Shown: piece by piece, positions 23,832-36,250 of the stretch | How the letters are laid out: each line of letters begins with the position of its first letter | Numbering within the stretch: the first letter of the stretch is position 1 | Assembly: GCF_019112545.1 (NCBI RefSeq) | Contig: NW_025064882.1 | Span: 2,410,971-2,474,970 of the forward strand | DNA length: 64,000 nt | Origin: Guyanagaster necrorhizus | Lineage: Eukaryota; Basidiomycota; Agaricomycetes; Agaricales; Physalacriaceae | Reading direction: 5' to 3' | Program-made: the position numbers and the translations under genes | The notes under the pieces: model-generated | What the model saw: the letters and a program-made list of their open reading frames with translations, nothing else | Told to the model about the DNA's origin: nothing | Databases searched by the model: none

Positions 23832-25914
23832 ATGATGATGCCCTCAGTGGCATCCATACCAGGGCCAAGCAGTATAGGGACATCCTCAGCACGCAAACGA
23901 TCCAGTACAGAGAGTCTGGGTGTTATACGACCAGAGAAACGACCACGAACAGGCACGGCTGGCGAAAAGAAGAAGCGGCGGCGTAAGAAAAAGAAGAAAA
24001 GTATTGTTGATAACGCGCTGGCATCGACGTCTGTTGTACGTGTGGTGCTTTGTTTACACAAGAGTCTAAGATCTTACCCGAATGCTGGACAGAAAGCGGC
24101 AAATACAATGAATGTTGACGCTAACGCCCAGGAAAGCAGCGACGCTACTGTGAGTGAACCACTTTCGTACAAGACACAATCTGACTCTTTGTAGCTTGCG
24201 TCAGTCTCATCAGAGAGTGATGTAAGTCTTTCTATTTTACTGAAGACCTGTTTTATTCTCACAAGGCTTTAGGCTCCTAAAGAGCCCGCCGCAGCACCAG
24301 TACGTTGGTCTCTTTAGGTCATCGGCATTGGTTCTAATACAGAGCAGGTTGACATGAAAGGTAAAGTCAAGGCGAAATCGTTACACGAGTCTCCCGAAGA
24401 CACCATAATTCGTCTAAAGGAGGAACTTCAGGCAAAGTCACAGGTTTGTTTCTCGTCCAGTGCCCCGTCCTGTTGCGGTCTCACCTTTTGACCAGCTCCT
24501 GAAGAAGCACAACGATGTCTTGCGTCAAGTCCAGCAGACCATGACCTGCCAAGTATGTTTAGACTTGCTCCGCAAACCCTACGCTCTTTCTCCCTGCGGT
24601 CACGTCGCCTGTCAAGACTGCCTCTTGCAATGGTTTACAAATCCCGCCGTAGATGTCGGAGCGCTTCTTGCCCATAAGCCCAAGACGTGTCCTCATTGTC
24701 GTACTGTCATTACGAAGCGACCCATCGAAATATGGACGATCAAAAGCACCGTCACCGGTCTTCTCAAATCAGGTCTGCTTTCCGATATCCAGGATCACCC
24801 TCAGTCAGAAACGACTGTCGAGGGTGACCCGTGGAAAGGTACTTTTGGCACTCGTTTGCAACAGGACGACCAGGATTTGGACATGTTAGGGATATTTGAC
24901 GAGGAAGATGGTGTACGCCGTTGTCGCCATTGCATGCACGAGATTTGGGCTGGAGTTTGCTCGAATTGTGATCGCTTTTACCCTGGCAGTCAGGATGCAC
25001 CACGTGGAAGGGACTCAATGCCCAGCGGTTTGTGGAATCCTCCCAATTTCCGCCATCACCCTGGGAATGTCTTCGGTTTGGATGTAGAGATGAGCGACGA
25101 GGAAGACTACGACGGAAGTTTCCTTGATGGCAGTGTTGGCAGCTTCATTGATGATGACCAGGTTATTGAAGTCCATGATTCGGATTCAGAGGGCGACAGA
25201 AGAAGTGTCTCCTCTTGGCGAGAGGGGTCCTATTCTGAGACGCATAGCAGTCCATCAGAAGTGCTGGAGCTCTCACTGGCGTCTTCGCCTCCTCGCTCAA
25301 GCGTATATCCGTCTCTGCGGAACCTTTCGCCTCATTCAAGTTCCTCCTCGAGCTCCCACCATGATACCTGGGATGCTACGCGTACGAATTCTGTAAATGG
25401 AGAAGACAGCACTTTCGAAGAAGAAGATGGGGGCAATCCTAGACCTTCTGTTATGTATCGTCCGAGCATCAGGCCGATCGTTATTGATGATGACGACGAC
25501 GATGATGAAGAGGTTGCAGTATTATACCGAAGTGAAACAGGTGGGGATGAAGACGGGGATATCCCAATTCCTATGACTTATCGAGGTCGTATTGGGAACA
25601 GACTTCGTGCTATGTCTGATGATGAAGACGATGACGACGTTCACCCTGCATCTGCCTATTCGAACTTCACTGACGAAGGCTACGATGTCTATCAACATCT
25701 GGCATACGACGAGGATGGATATGCCGAACCAGAAGATGCCAGCGATGGGGAGGCGCTTGGATATTATGCAGATGAAGTATATGGATATTCGGATAGTGAT
25801 CGTGACTATGGGTATGATGATGAAGATGATGGTTCTGTTCCAGGGCCCCCGTCACATCTTCGTGATTATCTGGCTCAGAGTGATGAGGAAGATGAGGATG
25901 ACCTGTACTATTAA
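23832..25914 (+). CDS. RING-finger protein with acidic low-complexity tail (probable E3 ubiquitin ligase)
   Basis: Six exons: 23832-24035, 24093-24149, 24195-24221, 24273-24299, 24348-24443 and 24496-25914. The fifth intron removes a stop and gives KEELQAKSQ/LLKKHNDVLRQ in phase. Region 1: Ser-rich with a very basic stretch (EKKKRRRKKKKK), a likely nuclear signal. Region 2: short coiled-coil-like segment. Region 3: C3HC4 RING with CQVCLDLL, CGHVACQDCLLQW and CPHC. After the RING, a CRHCMHEIWAGVCSNC knuckle could bind another zinc. The C-terminal 300 residues are Asp/Glu/Ser/Tyr-rich with runs of acidic residues. RING proteins of this form (Orthus/Chfr-like layouts) transfer ubiquitin from an E2; substrates are unknown. 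The first of three consecutive ATGs at 23832 is chosen. A start at 23718 would add 38 residues of no clear character. Confidence 0.83.
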
Positions 25915-26130
25915 GGATCAAGGACTTCGTTTCGCATCGGTATACGTCGATTTAAGTAAATATGTACCATGGACAGATTTCCTTTGCATCTTGGAAATGC
26001 CAAGTAATAATAATAATGTCGTCTAATCTTATATATGTATATTATGCTATTACTGACATACTGACTCCCTCACTTCCCCAATTTGCGTAAGATCTGGTTT
26101 TGAACCACGAGCAATAGGGAGTACATCATC

Positions 26131-27670
26131 TCAATTCGCTATTAGCAGAATTAGCAGGGTCAACATCGGAACAATTGCAAGACGTACCGGAATGTCAACT
26201 TTGTACTCTTTGGCCAATCTGACGACTTCGCCCAGAATGACTTCGACTTCAATAGGCAAACTTTTTTCAGCGTCGAGCATCATACTTGGCTTGTGCGAGT
26301 GGTCGGGTTCTATGTGCAGAACTCTGGTTCTCTCAACGGTGCCTTCTACTAGAGACGAAGGAAGACCATCCTCAGTGTCTGGAAAGCCCATTGCTCTTCC
26401 TAAAAAGGACAATAAGCACGGCACACAAGATAAAACATACCAGTACTTGCCTAAGTTCATTAGCTCAGTCAATACAGCCTTAACGTTTGGAATGGTGCTC
26501 TCGTTTATGAGATGTGCTGTCTTCGGATACACGTAAGTTTCATATGGAACCGCAGGATCTGAAGGTAGTGGTCGAAATATGGCTGTCGGGGTATACCTTT
26601 TGCAAGAAGAATGAAAAGGGGCTGCTCGACGAATTCCAATGATTGATGCTCACCCTGTCAAAGTTGCTAGCGAAGAGAATGCTACATTCCAAAAGTTCTT
26701 TGCAAATCTCAACCTTTGGATTTCAGATACTAGGGTGACTGTGCTTCCACCCTTCTCTAACATCCCGCCGATGTCACGAAGAATGGAATCTTCTTCCGGG
26801 GTATTGACAATGGTCGTGAAATCCCGATACCTGTACATGCCGAGAGTTGGTCTATCCTAAGGGTCATGCATCATTCATCTTTTCTGCAAGCTGAATATTA
26901 TTGGACGAACTTACAAAGGCACCGTGCTGTACGACATTCGGCGCGAGTAGATTGGTAGCTATAAACACGGAGGTACTGATAATCTGTGGAGGACCTTTAC
27001 CGAGGCTCTTGATAGCATTGTAGAGGTCGACCTCGACGCCCAAACCGTTCTGGATTAAAACATATATCGGTTGAGGGTACTTGTCAGAATATGGGGCAGA
27101 CAGAAGCGGCTCCAGAATCTCGGGCGTTTTGATGAGTTCTGGAACGGCCTTGGTGGTGAGAACGACGTAGTCATATCGTTGGTCCGCAGCGCTTGCAACG
27201 GAGGAGCACACTGTAAGAATTAATTGTCAAGCCATTGATTGAAGCAGCAAGGATAGGAGGATAGGAAGTCCGAATAGATCGGAGCTGCCAACTCGTTATT
27301 GTTGCAAAAATTACCATGGTTGGAATTTATGTTCCATTGGACTTCCTACGAGGTTGGCATAGCGGAACGGCGTCAACTCACATCTATCAGGCCTCCATCC
27401 TGGTATATCACCGTATTTACGGCTTTTAAAATGCATCCCATGTTCTATCTGCGAGGTCACATCTCAAAGAATACCAGTAATTTACACAAAAGCCTACCAT
27501 TGACTAGGTGATAGTTACTCCTCGCCACGGCCGTGACTCGTGCGAGACCGCTCTTCTTGAAGATGAGAGAGTCTTGGCGAATCAAAATGTGAAGCCTAAG
27601 GAGAAGTCTTATACTCACATACGGCGCCAACTGCGCCAAAACCAACGAGCAGAACATCCTTGGGCGCCAT
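26131..27670 (-). CDS. Ketopantoate reductase (PanE/ApbA)-family protein
   Basis: Minus-strand gene of several exons. Exon 1 (27619-27670) gives MAPKDVLLVGFGAVGAV with the GxGxxG NADP loop. Exon 2 (27498-27572) continues YSLIFKKSGLARVTAVARSNY. Later exons contain KYGDIPGWRPDR, YDYVVLTTKAVPE, YVLIQNGLGVEV, LRFAKNFWNVAFSSLATLTG (the catalytic K..N pair) and LIPxx-type C-terminal helices ending at 26131. The family reduces 2-dehydropantoate to pantoate in the coenzyme A pathway. Fungi also carry paralogues with other oxo-acid substrates, and this one has the GDIPGW variant common to such paralogues. I therefore give the family only. The last intron (26400-26450) begins with GC, not GT: G/GCAAGT..TTTTAG. 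This is the only choice that keeps NLGRAMGFPD in frame. Confidence 0.85.
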
Positions 27671-28249
27671 GATAGCTGGATCGATTCAGTTGCAAGGAGA
27701 GGTTTGGTTTTCAAATTCTAATTCGAAAGATAACACACATCTAATGCTGCCGTCGGCATTTTTTCTTCCAATCCCGGTTCGTCATATTACATGAGCATTG
27801 AAGATATTATCGTGTACGTCATCTGAGATATCAGCTTCGTACTAAAACATTACACGATCACGGGGATCGCCAAGTCCGTTGTAAAGGCGGATTCCAAGGG
27901 TAGGGAGTGTTTTTGCAGGCCTCTGCATGGCTCTTGAGGTTGTTACAATCTCTGTCATCACAGAGATGCAGAGCTCTGCTTGTTCATGAAGAGGGATCAC
28001 TGGTGCTGTCTCTGTCTCAGTGCCAAGTCTTGGCTGATGCTGATTCATGAGAGACATCGGCACCAAGTGTCTCTTCTTCACTCCCACTTTCATCCCACAT
28101 CCCTAGGTGAGATGAGCTCCACTCTCACTGTCAATCATTTCTGACTGCCACTCTCAGGCTTTGAGGCTTTGCCTCCTCCTTTGCTTATCAATAACTCCTG
28201 TTGCCTGGTGAGGCTCTACCTCTTTTTTTATCTCACAATTGGCTCACTT

Positions 28250-29440
28250 GAGTAGTCTTGGCTTTGCCAGACCTAATCAATCCTCATTCAGTACTACTGC
28301 ACCATTATTATACAAGTCATCAAGTTTTTTGTTTAGATGTTCATCCTTCAAATCTATGGATTTCATTTATGACCTTCAATCCATTGATCAATGTTGAAGG
28401 TGTCACTGCCTTGGCTAAACATTGCAAAGACCTTGTTGAGGAATGTGTTAGAGGCACTATCAATATTCTCAACTTTGTGGACAGACTTCACCAACTTGGC
28501 ATTTCATCTAAGGTTGCCAGAGACCACATCAGATTTCTACAGGAGTGGATTAAGCAAGCTAGCCCATAGAGCTCAACTGTTGCACCCTCTAATATACAAG
28601 ATGGTGACAGTAAGGACATTTGTGTGACAGACCACAGAGAGGCCACTCTATCAGACTTGTCTCAGGCTGAGGTTAAGGAGTTTTGATAAAAGTGAGTCAA
28701 AAAATCTAAAGCCACTGCTAAACAGTTTCAAGAAGCCACTTGGGTGATGCTCTATTCAAAGCTTCAATTCCTTCATCAGACATCTAATACAAATGATCTC
28801 CAGAGCTTCATCACTACAGTTTTCACTAGCATTCTGGGGCTTGGCAACACTGTCTCACTAAGGACAGCTTTTATTTCTCTGATGGTCTTTGCTTAAGCAC
28901 CTCACCTTGCATCATTGTTGCCACTAGTATCTCAGATCCTCATCTTACTGAGTCATTCTGACTCAGACAAGTTTATGCTACTGAAAAGTCACTTGACAAT
29001 CTCATCATGGTTTTTTAAGCCCAGTCTCTGTTTAAACCCATTGCCTGGCTATTCTGACAACTCATCATTCAGGATCAGTATGTTGACTTTTCAAAACTTT
29101 TTGCTTTGATGGACTGAGAATATGATTACAATAAGGAGGCAAAAGAGCTTATGACAGGATATGCCATTATCAGAAAGAATGTTTCATCTGTTAAGAAACC
29201 TCTCAGGTCAGAATACAACTGGTGCAGAATGTATGATGCCTGAGCTAAAGGTGTTCAGATTCTTTATCTGCATCATGAGGCTGAACTCAAAGTTTATTGG
29301 GAATATATAGTCAAAGTTTTTTAGGCTGTGCTTTATGACTCCACAGTTGCTATCTATATTGATGAAGAAGTTCAGCTGTGATATGCTAAGTCTCTTTTTC
29401 ATATGGACATCTGGAGTGAACTATAAATTCCCATTTTTAC
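28250..29440 (+). pseudogene. DIRS-like ORF1 (gag-like) remnant
   Basis: Best preserved piece is 28258-28569, with DLVEECVRGTINILNFVDRL and GISSKVARDHIRFLQEW. This resembles the ORF1 helical region that precedes RT in Agaricomycete DIRS-like elements. Downstream the frame is broken repeatedly by TGA, TAA and TAG. Confidence 0.45.
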
Positions 29441-30139
29441 CCAGGTTTTTTGCTTTTCTTTGACTTCTTCAGACACAAAGTAATTTTTGTCTGCTTTACT
29501 TTCTGCTGTGAAAAGGTCAACAGTTCTATATGAAAACTGAAAACTGAGTTTCTGCCAAGATCTATATATCAATTGCTGTAGGCATAGTACTTGTAGTGAA
29601 TGAGGCTCAGGACACTAAGCTAGAGACACTGTCAAATACACCAACCTTCTCTAATCAAAAAGGAGACTTATATTTGAAAGAGATAACAGTGAAGATGGCA
29701 GCAGCAGCAGCAGCAGAGCCTAGATCTTTAAGACCTCAAAAACACAAATATGAGGACCAGAATATTGGCCTATGCTTCAGGCATGGCTATATCTGATTAA
29801 ATACTTTTACACTATCTATATCTATATCTTCTGCTGCTCAATCTACTGAGTTAGCTGATTCTCTACCCTCTTCTTCTTTATATCTACTCAATGATCCATC
29901 CTTGCAGGCTATACTATATGCTTTAAAGGATTTTATTGTAGTTGACACACTAGTCAATGTTAATTGCTTGGAGAATATTCTTCAGTTTTATCCAAATAAA
30001 CTCTTCATCTCCTCAGTCATTTATAGTCTTCAGAATGGATTCTAGCCTCTCAATCTTGGTGAATGAGAAGATTCTCTCTATGACAAGATTAAAAATTATA
30101 CTATAGATCCTCAAAATATCAATGAAATATGAGCATTTC

Positions 30140-31560
30140 ATAATTGTGAAGTTGCAGCTGGTCATTGGTCACCACTTTTACTGGATGGGTTTGCACTCTT
30201 ACCAGATATGAAAGTATCACTTATGTTTGTGATTTAGCAAGATAGAAAATTCCATGTCATAATAGATTATACTTTCTCTAGTTTAAATGCAGGAATCCTA
30301 GCTAGTAAGGCAAAGATCAAATACAATGATATGCATCTATTTGGTGAAGCTCTTTGCAATGCTAAAATATAACATCCTAATGCCAATTTCACTCTATATA
30401 AAAGCAATGTCATTAAAGCCTTTTTGAATTTACCAGCATATTCTCTATGGCAAATTCATCAAGTGATTCTTGTTGACAACTAATATCATATTGTTAGACA
30501 GCTTGTCTTTGGGAGCTGAGCTTCATCCAGAATTTGGTGCTTAGTCTCAGCCTTGTTGTGCTGGATTGGGATTCACCATTTCAACATCACTGACCTCCAT
30601 GTTTATATAAATAACTTCTTTGGCTGAGATTTCACTAATCATCAAGTTTTCTATCAAGATCAGCAGCAACCAGTATGGTAAGTGCAACTTTTGATATTTT
30701 GAGAATATATCTTCTGTCTCTTTGATGATTCAAAACAGATACATGGTCAGACTCTTAAAATTATCAGTTTCTGAGTTAATGCTAACCAGAAAAGTATCTT
30801 TCTTATATAGCAGTCTGTTATCAGTGCTGAATCTAAGGTTGACTCATTTCTTTTAACACCTGAAAGAGCACCTATTCTACAAAAATGGCAGCATTTAAGT
30901 GGATACCTGAACTGAATACTGAATATTCTGTCATGAGACTATCCTGCTCTTTTTTCTTTGTATAAAAAAATAAGACTCACTCTTTCACAAAGATCTTCAT
31001 CAATGCTGCTATTAGAGAGGACCTCTTCTGGTTTTCATCTATTCTTCTGAATTCTGTAGGTGTTTGTTTTGTTGATTCAGCTCTCTAGACCAACTCAGAA
31101 GTTGATATGATATTCTGGATAGATGCTAGCTTAAAAGACACATTATCATTTGTTTTTGCAGGAAACAGTTTTGTATATCAGCTCCATCCACTTTTATCTA
31201 AAAATATGATTGATATCTTCTTTCTTGAGCTTGTCACTATTCATTTAGCTATCCATTATGCAGTATTTCTACCCAAATCTCCTCATCATCTCTTGCTTTT
31301 CACTGATAGTCTTGATTCTGTCACTGCATTTGATTTTCTATTTGTATTAGAACCTCTTCACAACAAACTCTTACTTGGAGTAGCAGGTCTGATACTCAGA
31401 TCAGGAATTGATGTTCATGTTTGACATATTGATGAAAAGGATAATATTTGGGCAGATATGCTTTCTCAACTCCTTTTGGATGAATATCATCATAAATTCT
31501 CTGCTGATCACATCTGCACTTTTACTCCACCAAGAGACCTACTGCTGGTGTGATGGAGAC
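30140..31560 (+). pseudogene. DIRS-like reverse transcriptase and RNase H remnant
   Basis: Recognisable RT pieces are GHWSPLLLDG, DRKFHVIIDYTFSSLN, KSNVIKAFLNLPAYSLWQI, RQLVFGS.ASSRIWC and DLHVYINNFFG. The last is the YMDD-type active site with both Asp changed to Asn (GAT/GAC to AAT/AAC). RNase H follows: FWIDASLKDTLSFVFAG (first Asp), FFLELVTIHLAIHY (Glu), LLLFTDSLDSVTAF (Asp), and the RNase H end IDEKDNIWADMLSQLL. Many in-frame stops (TGA, TAA, TAG) lie between blocks. Confidence 0.7.
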
Positions 31561-31659
31561 AATCCTTCTAACTGCACTAGGCAAGCATGCCTCTTGCATT
31601 GCTCACTCAGCTTTCTCTCTTTCTCTTTTTGATGAACATATTCTTTTTCTCTAAGCTCA

Positions 31660-32640
31660 TGCAATTGAGCTTAAAGCAGCAAAGAGTTATATAACAGGAG
31701 CACATGATTACATATAGTTTTGTATTACTCATGCATTGTCTCTTGAACCAACACCACTTACTTTCAGCAGGTATATTGTCTATACATTTTAATTCATCTC
31801 ATCTGGTCCAAAATACTTGACTGAAGTCTATCACTTTCTAAAAGACCTCTATTCTGACTTTGATGCCAATTGGAAACACCTCATGATACAAGCTACTATC
31901 TGTGGCTCAAGAAAAATAAGAGATGATTCTATATCTCAAAAACTATCTCTTCAATTATCTTATTTGATTGTCTTTTATCTTCTTGCTAACATCTCAGATT
32001 CTTATGATGATTTTCTATTTGCCACCATTCTTGCTTGCTGCTTTTATGGCTGCTATTAGTCAGATAAGCTCATTTGAAAAAATGACAAATAACTTTAAGA
32101 CTTTTACAAAATAATTCAATGTTCTTTCTTTATCCTCTAAAAGAATGATGTATAATATTATATTTCTTATAATAAATTTGACTTCTTTTACTATGATACT
32201 GACATTCTATTCACATGACAGAAACTCACAGACTCAGTTATGCTCTTATCACAATACATAAAATATTGAGATCTTCTTTATGGTCTATATGCTCTACTCT
32301 TCATTCATGAAAATAGTGATATCCTATCATAAAATTAGTTCAACAAGAAGTTTTTTGCAATTATAGGCAGAGACTTTAGTGGTCACTCTGCTAGAGCTGG
32401 AGAAGCTATGTTTTATGCATTGCTTGATCTCTCAGAATCCATTATACAAGCTCAGCTCTTGGATATTAATCTTCTAAAACATGGACCACTTATACTTGGA
32501 AACACTCTGCTCTATAAGCACAGCTGCAATTGGCATATTTACACACTCATTATTCCCTTCTCTAATCATCTTTTCTGCAATCTGTTCATCCTTTTTAAAC
32601 TACTACTACCACCACCTCTCACCAACTAAAAGCATATAAT
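31660..32640 (+). pseudogene. DIRS-like tyrosine recombinase remnant
   Basis: The N-terminal part (31667-32060) has AAKSYITGAHDYI.FC, FSRYIVYTF, YLTEVYHFLKDLYSDFDANW and QATICGSRKIRDDSISQKL, as in the core-binding and catalytic domain of DIRS-type recombinases. The C-terminal active-site box (about 32365-32455) reads GRDFSGHSARAGEAMFYALL, containing the conserved His and Arg. A possible catalytic Tyr lies in NWHIYTL near 32530. Stops make it inactive. Confidence 0.65.
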
Positions 32641-32658
32641 AACTGTTTATATATTGCA

Positions 32659-33232
32659 TGTTAGGCTTTCACTAACACTCACAAATCTCTAGCACTGCTT
32701 CTGCCAGGGTCTAATTATAGATGCTGAGTCTGGATCTGATTTCAATATAAAAGTATGGTGAAGATGATGAGGTAAGCTATAAGGATTTTATGGAGAGGGA
32801 TGAAGAGTTGTAGCTAGTAGATATAATCTGCCATTGTGGCAAGAGTATTTGCATCAGGTAGTCAGAGAGTATAATAGGTGTATTAAACCTTAGCTCAAGA
32901 CTGAGATATATCAGTGTGTACTACTACCTTATATACTGTCTAAAGAACTCTATGCTCTACAGACAACTATTATCTGTTTTTTATGCCTTCTGCTCATTGT
33001 CTGGAATAACAATGACTGTGCTCTTGCTTTTGTTCATTATTGTCACTCTGCTATATCATTGCTATAGTGAGTTTCCCATATGCCACAGTTCTCATTGTGT
33101 TCAAGATGTGGAATAGCTGTGGTTACTCCATTGTTCCTTGTCATCTTATTGTGTATTAATGAATAAAGTGTAGCCATGATATCATCATATTAAGCATTGG
33201 CAGATTATGATTTAGGGGCAAAAATTATGATA
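32659..33232 (-). repeat. Left (3') LTR of gypsy element A
   Basis: Starts TGTTAGGCTT and ends near TGATA, just left of a purine-rich tract on the minus strand (TACCTCCTCCTCAAGG on plus). The segment TTAAACCTTAGCTCAAGACTGAG matches the corresponding segment of the LTRs of D and F (TATAAACTTTAGCTCAAAGCTGAG). The left limit is less certain than the right one. Confidence 0.5.
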
Positions 33233-33527
33233 TTACCTCCTCCTCAAGGCAATTATTCTCAATTGCTCAGAGCAGCCCAGGAAAGAGAGATCATGCTTTA
33301 TCCTTGCTATCAATTTCAGTGGAAATATTATTAGTGCAGTTAAGAAAATGAGGTTGGTTGACAAAGATTCTAGTGGCTAGGTCATCTTCCTCTTGCCATA
33401 TAAATAGCTTTTTGCATTCAAAGGGGATTCAGTCTTTTTTAAAGGGCAATCATCATATATGGATATAGTCTGACTTGTCAAACATTGGTCAACTCACTGG
33501 GGCAAAGTTGACAGCTGCTAGAGAATT

Positions 33528-33770
33528 TTAGCATGCCTGATATTTGGCAATAAGGGTCTTTGCATGTGGAAGGTCTTTTTTCACATACCATTGGTTTTCC
33601 TCATTGCCATACCCCTTGAAATAGACTAAAAACCACTGTTGCCTGTACTGAATCTTATTATCAAAAATAGCATTAATTTTATATTCATCTTTATTATTAA
33701 CTACTATAGGTTTAGATGGTGGTGGTTTCTGCTGATTAGAGAATTCAGCCTGTTGAAATAGTTTGAGCAA
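33528..33770 (-). pseudogene. Chromodomain of element A
   Basis: YKINAIFDNKIQYRQQWFL.YFKGYGNEENQWYVKKDL shows the chromodomain pattern (E/Y..ILD.R...Q.LVKWKGY...E.TWE...L). In chromoviruses this C-terminal part of integrase directs insertion to heterochromatin. Confidence 0.7.
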
Positions 33771-35599
33771 GCTTTATTGAAGATCAGATAGATTTTTCAA
33801 GTCTTTAGAATGAATAATTCATATACTCTATTGCCTACTTTCTTTGTGATCTTAAAAGGCCCTCTATATTTGTCATCTAACTTTTTCATGGTCCTGTCTG
33901 TCTTTAGGTTTTTCATGTCTAGCATGACTTGATCTCCTAGTTGATACTATTTTTCTGGTGCTCTTTTCTTGTCATATTGTTTCTTCATTAAGTCTGCTAC
34001 TTTTAGAAGTGCTTGTTCTATCTCATTATGGATCTTCTTTATTTCAGCAGTGAAATCTTTTGCTTGGAATAATTGACTGTCTCTTTATGAGGAGTTTATT
34101 TGAGTGTTAGAGTGTACACCAATTTTCACAAAGAATGAGCTAAAGCCTGTAGCAGAGTTTTCTTGGTTATTGTGAGTGAATCCTGCTAAAGGGAGCCATT
34201 CTGTCCAGTCATCCTGCCAGTGATTGATGAATATTCATAAATATTTTTTAATCTCTTGATTAATCCTCTCTGTTTATCTATCCATTTGGAGATAGTATGC
34301 TGTTGATAGATTCCTAGTGATTTTGAGTAGCTTGAACAGCTCTTTTATGAACTGCAAGATGAATTGTGGGTCTTAGTCTGAGATAATTTTGTCTGAAAGG
34401 CTATGGTAGGCATATATATGGTCTCAAAAAAGTTATGCTCACCCTTCCACATTCAAACTTGTGTTAGTGGCAATGAAAATAAGTTCTTTAGAAAATCAAT
34501 CTACAATAGCTAGAATGGCATCATGTTCTTTAGACTTGGGAAAAGGGACTATCATGTCTACCAAAATCACCTTCCATTTGTGTGAAGGGATCTCATTGGG
34601 ATATAGTGGTGCTGCCCACTTCTGAGTGTTGGCTTTAGTTCTTTAGCATGTTTCACATTCTTTGACATAGGCTTCTACCAATTTTCAAAGATTAGGCCAC
34701 TAGTAGCTGTGGGTGATCAGCTCCTGTGTTTTTGCAATCTCTGAGTGTCCTGCTATTAGGTGATCATAGCAGATGGCTATGATTTTCTCTTGTAGCTTTT
34801 TGCTTGCTGAGATATACAATCAGTTGTGGAAATAGAATACTTTCTTTTCAAGAGTTCATCCTTCCTCTTCATTGTCAATGACCAACTGTACTGAGTCCTC
34901 TGTGAATATCTTTTCCCTTTGCACCTTTTTCAAGATTTCTGAGGCAGTTGGAAAGATCATAGCATTTGTATAGAATATTTCTGACTTGAGTACTACCATT
35001 TCTTCATTATCCTTTCCTCCTTGGTCATAGTCTGCCCTTTGGCTGAGTAGGTCTGCCTTTTTATTGGCAGCACCTGGTTTATAATAGAGGCTAAAATGGT
35101 ATTTAGCTAATTTTATTACTCATTATGCTTGTTGTCAATTCAGTTTTTGTGGTTTTTTGAAATACTAGAAGTTTTGGTGATCAGTTCATATTTCAAAATC
35201 ATACTTGGCTCCCATCAAATAATGATGCCATTCATCTAAGGCTGTCATTATTGCAAGCAACTCTTTGTTATAGATTTCATAATTTTATTCTGTGACAGAG
35301 AGTGCTTTTGACAGGTATGCAATTGATTTCTACTGTCCCTCCTGTTCTTGGCTAAGAATGGCTCCTAAAGCCCCTTCAGATGCATTTGCTTCAATCTTAA
35401 ACCTTCTATCATCAATGAAAATAGCTAAAATGGGATCTGAACAAATTCAGTGCTTGATTTTTTGGAATGTCTGTTTCTAGGCTTCTTCTCACTTTTACTC
35501 TGTCTTTTCAGTAAGCTTGGTTAGTGACAAGACCACTTAGCTATATTCTTTTATGAATCATTGATAGAAGTTAGCAAATCTTAGAAAGGATTGCAGTTT

Positions 35600-36250
35600 C
35601 TTCTTCTTTGCTGATATGGGTCACTCCCATACTTCTGCTATCTTTATAGAATCCATTTGTAGTCTTCCTTCAGTGATAATGAGTCCTAGATATTCTATTT
35701 CCAGAGTTTCAAACTTGTATTTTTCTGGTTTTAGATATAATTTGTTTTTTTTAAAAATTTATAGCACCTGCCATATCACAGCTTGATGCTCTTCAAGGGT
35801 CTTTGAGAAAATCATTATATCATCCAGATAAATGGTGACCTTCTCTTATATGATAAGGTCTTGAAAAACATCATTCATCATGGTCTAAAAAGTTGCTGGA
35901 GAGTTGATGAGTTCAAAGAACATCACCAGTGGCTCAAACAGTTTTTGGTTGGTTTAGAATGCAGCTTTCCATTTGTCTCCTTTTTTGATTCAGATATTAT
36001 TATATTCCCACCAGACATTCAGTTTAGTGAAGTATCTGGCTTCTGATAGTTTGTCTATGAGCTCAGAAATCAATGTAAGTAGATATCAATTTTTAATAGT
36101 AAGATCATTAAGTTTTCAGTAATCCTGAACTGGTTACAACTTTCCATTCTTTTTTTTTATGAAAAAGAAGGAGGAGGCCATGAGAGACTTAGATACTTGG
36201 ATTCTTTCATTAGTTAAGTTTTCATCCAGGAATTTATCTAACTCTTCCTA
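35600..36250 (-). pseudogene. Reverse transcriptase of element A
   Basis: Contains KWKAAF.TNQKLFEPLVMFF, SPATF.TMMNDVF and the active-site box YLDDIMIFSKTLEEHQ. The aspartates are kept, but TGA, TAA and TAG stops occur between blocks. Confidence 0.65.

Larger units (their letters stand above)
27900..32658 (+). mobile_element. Decayed DIRS-like (tyrosine-recombinase) retrotransposon
   Basis: The order gag-like ORF, reverse transcriptase, RNase H, tyrosine recombinase is that of DIRS-type elements and not of LTR or LINE elements. All parts carry many stops and frame breaks. The left border is placed where CpG dinucleotides abruptly vanish; the right border is the LTR of the next element. I did not find the inverted terminal repeats or internal complementary region typical of DIRS1, so the exact ends are uncertain. 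It may continue beyond the gypsy insertions to its right. Confidence 0.65.

Noticed and set aside
24444..24460. Start of the RING protein at a GTG at 24460 in a single 484-codon frame
   Set aside because: A 52-base intron (24444-24495) joins the RING exon in phase to upstream exons with good splice sites; GTG starts are not expected here.
29690..29715. GCA repeat (poly-Ala frame)
   Set aside because: A short trinucleotide run inside the decayed DIRS copy with no further meaning visible.
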